This document shows positions 57,057 to 64,000 of a stretch of DNA of 64,000 nt, piece by piece. The translations under genes and the position numbers were made by a program. The notes below the pieces were generated by a model. That model had not been told where the DNA came from and did no database searches. It saw only the letters and a program-made list of their open reading frames with translations. Within the stretch, counting starts at the first letter, position 1; the number at the start of each line of letters is the position of its first letter. The DNA comes from Batillaria attramentaria. Taxonomy: Eukaryota > Mollusca > Gastropoda > Batillariidae. Location: contig JACVVK020000224.1 in the NCBI GenBank assembly GCA_018292915.2, positions 108,501-172,500 on the forward strand. Reading direction: 5' to 3'.

Positions 57057-57410
57057 AAACAACCCTCAATCTGGTCGTATACTGAAATGAGGTAATATCA
57101 AACCAGACAAATGCGGTAATGTTAAAATCTGACTGGCTAACAGCATAGAGAGAGAGAGACAATAAGAAATAATGGTCAGCGTTTCGAACAGACAAGCGCT
57201 ACAACTCAGTAAATTCAAATATCAGCATCTTCAATATTGCACTAAGCCACTCCACTGGAGTACCTCAAGGGAAGTAAATCAATTTGACATGTGTATTGCA
57301 GGCGTTACAGTATAATAATTCTCTCAAAGACCGTGCTGATGATAATATGATTAATATCAAACCAGACAAATGTGGTAATGGCAAAAGAAAGCTAAGAAGA
57401 AAATACTCAA
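56670..57410. repeat. Satellite-like array, about 80-110 bp unit, seven copies
   Basis: Seven starts of AAACCAGACAAATGCGGTAA occur (about 56672, 56754, 56819, 56910, 56989, 57100, 57358). Each is followed by AAAGAAAGCTAAG and usually TACTCAATCTGGTCGTATAC. Copy spacing varies by inserted A-rich or unrelated sequence. Confidence 0.85.
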
Positions 57411-58886
57411 TCTAGCGCTATTAGCTGCTTTCCTGTGAGATTAAGCGCTAAACAAGTACTATTCATTATTATTATTATGAGAAAAGAACGGTAAAAAATA
57501 TATATCTACTTCACTCAAATGTAGACAATTCTGAAATTCACATGCAAAAATACTTCGCATGTTATTTCATAATAAACAGACAAACAAAACAACCCCTATG
57601 ACAAATGAAACATATACTACTACCACTCATGTACTAACTGATCTTGTTTTTGAAGAAGGATATAAACCACCTGACAAAAAGTACACAGCTGAGTTGGTTA
57701 AGGATTTAAAAATGAATGAAATAAGTAACGAACAGTTGAATGTCCAGTGGAATGAAGCAGTGTGTATGAAGAAAAAAATTCTGCGTCCTGATCTGAGAAA
57801 GATAACAAATCATTAAATTCACTCAGCTAACCTCCTTTGCGTATTATACGTCATACGGAACTCTCCAAACGAAGGACGCCCGCTAAACCACCGACAATGC
57901 CTGAAGAAAAAATTTTTAAAGAAATCTCTCATAAAAACCAGCCAAATGAACAGACAAACAATTAAACAACAAATAAACCAGGAAAAAAATCCCAAAACAA
58001 AAGGCATCCGGGGAAAATAGCCAATGAAGAACTGGTGACCTCAAACCTTTGCACACGATCTCCATTTTTTTTTCTCAAAAGGACGAAAAAAACAACAACC
58101 CACAAATACCCCGTTAACAATCACCATCACTGAGCAATAATGTTCTTCTTATCTTAAATTCAAAAGCTCAAAAGGACGAAAAATAACCCACAAATACCTA
58201 GTTTGCACTCACCATCACTGGACAATAATGTTCTTCTTATCTTAAATTCAAAAGCTTACAAGCAGCTTCAGCAACAGTCTACTCAACTGGCTAGTTGTCT
58301 AGTGGAATAATTGGGTACGAACGACGTAGGGTGATGACGTATTTTATTTGTACAAAAAGTAATAAAACTGAACTCTGAACTTCCATGTGGTTTATCACGG
58401 ATGTTTGGTACCATGTCTAGCACAAGACTTAGCATGAAACAAGATTACACCAGTTAATAAAGAAAAATTAAAACGAGAAATGAGCATTGTTGACAAATAA
58501 TGTAGTGATGTTGTGCGAGCTTAATACAGATCGTTTCAGTGATCAGTCTGTTGTGGCAGAGACCATACACAGAGAGTCTGTGTGGATAGTCTCTGGTTGT
58601 GGCCATGGTTCACGTCAGTTCAGTTCAATTCAGTTTAAGATTGAATCTCTACGTTCGGAAAAGCTCATATGCGTTCTAGCCCAGCTCCCAGCAATCTCCT
58701 CAGTATCGTCTTCGAGACTTCGAGAGTTTTCCCTTGTTTTCACGGCCATCGGACCCCAGTGTGTTGCATTCTGAGCTCAACTTCTCTCGAAGATAGACTA
58801 TTACCAAAGCACAGGCGCAGTCACAATAATAAGTCCCTATATAAAACCTAGTAATGGTAGCATTAGTAGCTTTAAACAAATGATCG

Positions 58887-59169
58887 GGGCCCGCATGTAA
58901 AAGTCCGGGTTAGGGACATTAGACCCGGGTTAAAGTCTAACCTCGAACTAAACTAGCTCTAGGGTTAAATTTTCTGTTGTTTTTTGTTTTAAATCAGGAA
59001 GCGGGTCCATTCCAGAAAGGTCCCTTTGCCGTTATAGAAGGATTTTTGTCTTTCTTTCTTCGCTTCCTTTTTAAAAAAAAAAAAATTTGCTTTTGGGTTT
59101 CTTTTGTCCTAGTCTGGGTTAGGCCCGTAGCCGTGGGTTAAATTAACCTCGACTTTTACATACGGGCCC
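58887..59169. mobile_element. MITE with GGGCCC-type ends (copy 2, inverted)
   Basis: Left GGGCCCGCATGTAAAAGTCC and right TCGACTTTTACATACGGGCCC-type ends. The interior is the reverse of the 21352 copy (AAATCAGGAAGCGGGTCCAT, TTGTCCTAGTCTGGGTTAG). Confidence 0.75.
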
Positions 59170-59639
59170 AGGGCTGCAAGATAGGATTAAAAAACAATCA
59201 CTGAAACAACTAAAACTTGCAAGTTAATTCACTCTACGCCCCTTTAGTCTGGAATCATGAAAGGGAGTTTCCCTAATGCCTGGGCTATGTTGGAAAAAAA
59301 ACCCCAAACAAACAGCCATAACGAGCAGTGATTACAACAGACTGCTACAGTCACAAAATGCATACCGCACATAACATTACTGGACACAGGCAGTCTTGTA
59401 TCATTTACAGCCCCAAAGATGCGTGTACATTTCAATGTGGTCTGATAGAGTCCGTTAACGCAAAAAAGCACACTCTTTGTATGTGATGGTAAATTTAGAC
59501 CGCCTCGTCTTCACGGAGACATTTGAACGTCCTTCCCACGAACAGGTTCAAGCATGTGGATGTCCTCTGGAGGCACATTTCATGCAAGCCACCAGTTACA
59601 ACATTGACATCACTAACTACTCACAGTAACAGCCACAGG

Positions 59640-60160
59640 GTTGGTATTTACCACAAACCTGCTCTTCGCCACAGGATTGTTATTCACAACTGGATCGCGA
59701 TTCACCGCGGGATCGCGATTCACCGTGGGATTGTTATTCACCACAGGATCGCGATTCACCGCGGGATCGCGATTCACCGCGGGATTGTTATTCACCACAG
59801 GATCGCGATTCACCGCGGGATTGTTATTCACCACAGTATCGCGATTCACCGCGGGATTGTTATTCACCGCGGGATTGTTATGCACCACAGGATCGCGATT
59901 CACCGCGGGAGTGGTATTCACCACAGGATCGCCATTCACCACGCGATTGCTACTCACCACGGAATCGCCATTCAAGTCATCACAGAAATGTTACTCACCA
60001 CAGGATTACGATTCACCGCTGGATTGTTATTTCCCACAGGATCGAGATTCACCAGAGGACTATTATTCCCTACAGGATTCATTGTGATTCACCACAGGAT
60101 CGCCATTCACCATAGAACTGTTATTCACCCACAGGATGGTGATTTACCTCAAGTTCATCC
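59640..60160. repeat. 18-bp minisatellite open on both strands
   Basis: Units of GATTCACCGCGGGATCGC and GTTATTCACCGCGGGATT type repeat about 28 times, degenerating to the right. The length is a multiple of 3 and there are no stops. The minus strand reads VNRDPVVNNNPA repeats and the plus strand HRGIVIHHRIA repeats. It may be untranslated sequence of the adjacent minus-strand gene. Confidence 0.88.
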
Positions 60161-60305
60161 CCGCCACACGGCTGTTTTTCACCAACGGACAGCCTGGCAC
60201 AGTTTTCAGTACCTTCAGGACTAAGGCAAAAATTAGCCAGACCCAGCTTGCACACCCCCCCCCCTTCTCTCCCTTACACCCCACATTAACATCATCCTCT
60301 CTTTA

Positions 60306-60688
60306 TCACCTTAACATCCTCAGCTCTTCCGTCAGCACAGGCACAAACACGGCCACACAGAAAATAGTCCAGGCGGAAGCTCTCAAGAAAGTGGGTGCTG
60401 CGGCCGGCTCAAGGCACCTGTCGTAGATGAACCCTTCCGCGGGTCTACAGACGTGCTTCGACTCACAGCAGTCCGCGTCCGTCATGCACATTTTCCAGTA
60501 CGGTGAGCAGCAGTTGTAGTACTTGCCGCACTTCAGGTCGTCCTGGCAGTGGTAGTCAAAGACACAGTCGTCGCCTAGGGACGAGTGGCGACACCTGGCG
60601 TTGGTTCCCTCGTGGGCCTTGTAGCACTGCTTGCTGCAGCACTCCTCGTCTTCCTCGCAGCCCTCGTTGGACCAGCTACAGGCCAGGG
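60306..60688 (-). CDS. Cysteine-rich protein with two knottin-like frameworks, last exon
   Basis: Acceptor GTGTGTTTCAG (minus); the exon enters in phase 1 with N|CC and reads LACSWSNEGCEEDEECC onward. There are 16 Cys in three groups: C-x6-C-x5-CC-x3-C-x9-C, a four-Cys middle block, and C-x6-C-x5-CC-x4-C-x10-C. The outer groups have the C-C-CC-C-C order of inhibitor cystine knots. A hydrophobic segment (AWTIFCVAVFVPVL) near the C-terminus followed by TEELRMLR suggests membrane attachment. A signal-peptide exon is expected upstream (higher coordinates) but I could not identify it, so it may lie beyond the window. Function is unknown. The Met at 60725 is only in-frame intron. Confidence 0.65.
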
Positions 60689-60783
60689 CTGAAACACACA
60701 GAAAACATAGGCGTTTAGGACACAAATTGACCGTGGGGTCATGTTTGGTGTTTGTTTGCGGTACCCTGTTTGGCTTGAAGAAG

Positions 60784-60832
60784 AAGTTTGAAGTTTTTAT
60801 TTATTCTTTGAGACCCTCTGGGGGCATGTGAA
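60784..60832 (-). repeat. LINE/SINE tail-like fragment
   Basis: TTTATTTATTCTTTGAGACCC then CTCTGGGGGCATGTGAA resembles TTTATTTCAAAACCCC-GTTGGGGGTACATGAAA at 52787-52814, followed by an A-run. Confidence 0.35.
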
Positions 60833-63340
60833 GAAAAAAAAAAAAAGAAAAAAAAAAGAAGAAGAAGAAGACCACAGCAACAGAAATAACATAACAGAAA
60901 TAAAACACAATCAAACAAAGCAAAGCATACGACAGTAAAAAAGAAAACAAGACATACAAAAGAGAGTGCTGACATAGCAAACAGAACAAAAACAAAAACA
61001 AAAATACAGACTAGGTTACAAGGAAGTGCGTTACGAGTGTGCTAGTCTGTAGTGATTTTTGTTGTCACGAAAAAGCGTGATGTTCATGATTTTTGTGTTA
61101 TGTAGGTCAAGGTGCATGGCAGGCGGTCACAAAAAGAGGCAAGCTGTCAGAGAAGCTGGGACTTTTTGCACAGAGGTGGGACACAAGTGAGGCAAGCAGA
61201 TTTGTGTGAACTGTTTCTCTGGCGTAACGAGAAAGTAGACGTGCATTACTCCAGTGAGGCCTGAGCGGAAAGGAGACATTCAAATTTATTGAAACCCCTG
61301 TCAGGTGTGTGCCTTTGAATGGTCGGTTCATGGTACATGTAGTAATTGTTTCTAGATTGAAGTATTTTAGTGGTGACTATGAAGCCTGAGGCTAATATGG
61401 AACATATAGGCATTTTGAGGCCCTGTGTATTTGCATCCGTCGCCCACACAAATCAGATTTGACTTATGTAAAAACAACAACAACAACAACAAAACACGTA
61501 ACGCCAAAGAGAGTTAGTTAGTTAGTTAGTTAGTTAGGGCTTAACGCCGCGTAAGCAACATAGCAAAGAGAAGCAGGAGAAAGAGATAGTGAGTTTTTAG
61601 GGCCGCTTAAGACATTTTTAACAAGGACAGGTCTCGTTCTCGTTCTCGCGTTTTCTCGTTCAATGGGAATCAGTAACTTCGCCCAATAGTGCGCACTTCG
61701 GTCAATTTGTGTCGGTCAAACCAAAAAACAAAACAACAACAAAACAACAACAACAACAACAAACAACAACAACCCCCAAACCAAAAACAACAAAAACCCC
61801 CAAAACAACAAACAAACAAACAACAACAACAACAACAACAACCCCCCAAAACCAAAAAAACAAACAAAACATGGATCTAGACTGCCTGAAGTCTGGTTGA
61901 GGAAAACTACATCAGGGTACTCTCATACGTCATTCTCTACCATTACATGGTCGTGAAACACATTATCTTTAGGTTGGGAAAACTGTGCTCTCGGAGATAA
62001 ATCGAAGGATGAGCCGTATTAGAGAAAATCAACTCCATACATCAAAGGCTAATTACTTCCTTAGTTTGTCGTTAACGATTCTCTTTGTGGGTTTGTCGGC
62101 AAAGTTTGTTTCCTTTCTCGGCAATATCCTGCTTTATTCGCCTTAAGGGGAAAAGATCCTAACAAGATTTATGTCACTGAGGTAGAGACCGGTTAAGACG
62201 CACGACATTTTCAGACGCGTAAGGAACAACACCCACCACCCCCATCCCCCTTCTCGCACATATCTTTCCGTCTTTCTTTTGGTGTGTCTCTCCCCCCTCC
62301 TCCATCCTCTTTCATGGTGTACGTACGGAGTGGGGATGGGGGGGGGGACCTGAGAGAGAGAGAGAGAGAGCACACATTTTCGTGCCCCCGTGAAAACAGA
62401 AACACGGAAACCCTATCCGAACATTCTCAGTACGAGTGTGATGCCGATGGGCAGACCGAGACAAGGGAAGCCACTCGCCAAGAGTAGATTCCCCTTGAAG
62501 CAAAACAAACGCGCCACGTCTGGAGAAGAATTCCAGACAATCCACACCACAAATTTGATCAACGCGTCGGGCCTGCTTCCGCTTCCTGTGAACACGGCAG
62601 GAGTCGATTAAACCCTGTTCCGGGTCCGTCGATAACTCTACGCCCCTGCGATGCACTCTCTGGGGCACAGAGTCTCTCAGTGGAAAGTACCTCTGTGCAC
62701 GGTGGGGAAATGGCGCTCACTGCGCTACCGTGACGGGCCTAAATTGTCTTGGTGCTCTCAAACACAAGGTCGCGCACTATGTCATCCTTGACCAGCTTTG
62801 AACCCAGAGGGATCCTCAATGGCGCAAGTAATGGCAGGCTGTCTTCGGAGTGAAAGTAGGCGTGTTTCTGAATTAGAGACACACATAACATGTCTCTGTC
62901 TCTGAATGGACAGATCTATATTACATTCAGTCCTAGAGCACGGGTGTGTATGCTTTTGTAATCGTCTCTTATTCCACCACAAGGCAGGTACATGATCGTC
63001 TGCACCGTGCAATAATACTTGCCTGTAGAGTGCAACACCCTTGCCTGTCAGAGTGCAACCCCCTTGCCGTTTACTCACATCCTGTTGGATCAGTGTACCA
63101 CGTAAACAGTGCCAACAAAGCGCAACAATAATTGTCCGCTGGCAGAGATTTTGCCCAAACGAAAAGTGGTCGGATATTCAAGACTTCGTTTCAAATCGAA
63201 TCATATGACACACAAGTCTCTGCTTTTCTAAAAAAAATTCGCCATTTTTGAAAATGGCGCTGGGTGTAAGCAGACACATTTTCACGCCCCGCCGAAAAGG
63301 GACTGCACTCTGGAGTCTACCTGCGATGTCGGGCTAACCG
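60833..63340. other. Intergenic stretch without a supported gene
   Basis: A-rich and (CAA)n tracts at 61465-61490 and 61722-61870, a GTTA run before GGGCTTAACGCCGCG at 61512 (a SINE-tail-like motif), and a (GA)n run at 62353-62370. No splice-compatible exon or protein motif was recognised. Confidence 0.5.
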
Positions 63341-63345
63341 AGACT

Positions 63346-63414
63346 CTCGGCAGAGAGACTACATTACACTCTTAGAGTAATGTACACTCTCTGTAATGTA
63401 GTCTCTCTGCCGAG
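63346..63414. repeat. Perfect 23-bp foldback with 23-nt loop
   Basis: CTCGGCAGAGAGACTACATT-ACA (63346-63368) and its exact reverse complement (63392-63414). Confidence 0.9.
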
Positions 63415-64000
63415 ACCGAGCCGAGCTAAGTGATACCTAAGAAGGAAAAAACAAAACTACTCGGTGACAAGGAAAGTGGACAGTTGCGAACAGCTTTGGG
63501 GTCCCAGTGTTATTTCACAATGTGCACAGAAGCGGTGAAAACTGCCGCATTTTACCAGCACAGTACATTTTCAGCCTGGTTAGAGAGTATTTCCTGCACG
63601 TGTTGTCTCCCTTGCCGCAACAAGCACGCATTTTTCGTGGCAGAGCACATAGCTCCCACGAAAAATACATGCTTGCTGCGGGTCTGTGTATGCACGAGGG
63701 ACAACTCATGCAGGGGACAAGAGAAGCGAGGACCCGGGTACAGGGTTGGGGTCGATTTACAGAGAGAGAGAGAGAGAGAGAGATGAAAATGAAACTTTGT
63801 CAACGGTAAAAGTCATTGGTCCAGCAGTCCAGTTTTCATTGAGAGTATGCATTCAACCGATTCGCCTCCCCCCCCCCCCTTTTTCTCCCACACATCTTTG
63901 ACGCTTTGAGCTCAGATGAGAAGAATAATCGGCACCGAGGAATAGTCACACTGTACACCATACCATCTACGTACAGATCATTCCTGCGGCGGAGTTTGAA

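Noticed and set aside
56670..57410. CRISPR-like repeats with spacers
   Set aside because: The spacers are themselves repeat-derived (TACTCAATCTGGTCG), repeat lengths vary, and the genome is eukaryotic.
57559..57816. 85-codon frame with a charged C-terminal half
   Set aside because: No recognised motif, no splice support, and AT-rich surroundings with satellite copies; left unannotated.
59523..60224. 233-codon plus-strand His/Ile/Arg repeat protein
   Set aside because: Both strands are open because of the 18-bp repeat. The minus strand is more protein-like, and neither has a demonstrated start or splice.

Overview
The window is animal nuclear DNA: split genes with GT-AG introns, very long (GT)n, (GA)n and (AAAG)n tracts, many tRNA-derived SINEs, foldback elements and LINE tails. 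The gene content (a divergent TALE homeobox gene, an orthologue of the sperm axoneme protein SPMIP4/C7orf31, small secreted cysteine-rich proteins) and the repeat style fit a mollusc, most likely a gastropod. That placement is inference.

Layout. (1) 1-14980, plus strand: the last five coding exons of a TALE homeobox gene. It has a MEIS/PKNOX-like N-terminal region, a homeodomain ending at 7383, and a probable very long 3' UTR reaching an AATAAA at 14958. (2) 16169-37574, plus strand: a complete 12-exon gene that I reconstruct to 837 codons with every splice phase consistent. It is the orthologue of SPMIP4 (C7orf31). Its introns hold most of the microsatellites and several mobile elements. One of these is a 1.26 kb element with terminal inverted repeats and a THAP-domain ORF (24511-25774), which looks like a P-element relative. 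Two SPMIP4 acceptor sites have been tandemly duplicated, leaving decoy 3' splice sites. (3) 37575-41700: the probable SPMIP4 3' region, with a 450-base tract almost free of G and T and a 26-bp minisatellite. (4) 41790-46285: a large degenerate palindromic repeat unit carrying a broken cysteine-rich (CXC-like) gene in one arm and a divergent copy of its 5' end in the other. (5) 47512-52480: a tandem segmental duplication. Each copy holds a minus-strand two-exon gene for a 92-residue secreted 12-cysteine protein whose start codon is the last codon of exon 1. (6) 52480-59500: LINE fragments, SINEs, MITEs and a satellite-like array. (7) 59640-60725: an 18-bp coding-compatible minisatellite just downstream of a minus-strand exon for a cysteine-rich protein with two knottin-like cysteine frameworks. 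(8) 60726-64000: no supported gene; repeats and a foldback.

The genes do not form a pathway. The TALE gene is a transcription regulator, the SPMIP4 orthologue is a predicted structural protein inside ciliary/flagellar microtubules, and the cysteine-rich proteins are predicted secreted or surface products of unknown role. The main interest lies in genome structure: a THAP transposon and its internally deleted MITE derivatives (three of which carry the same SINE at the same internal site), repeated creation of decoy splice acceptors in one gene, and a recently duplicated, fast-diverging small secreted protein gene.
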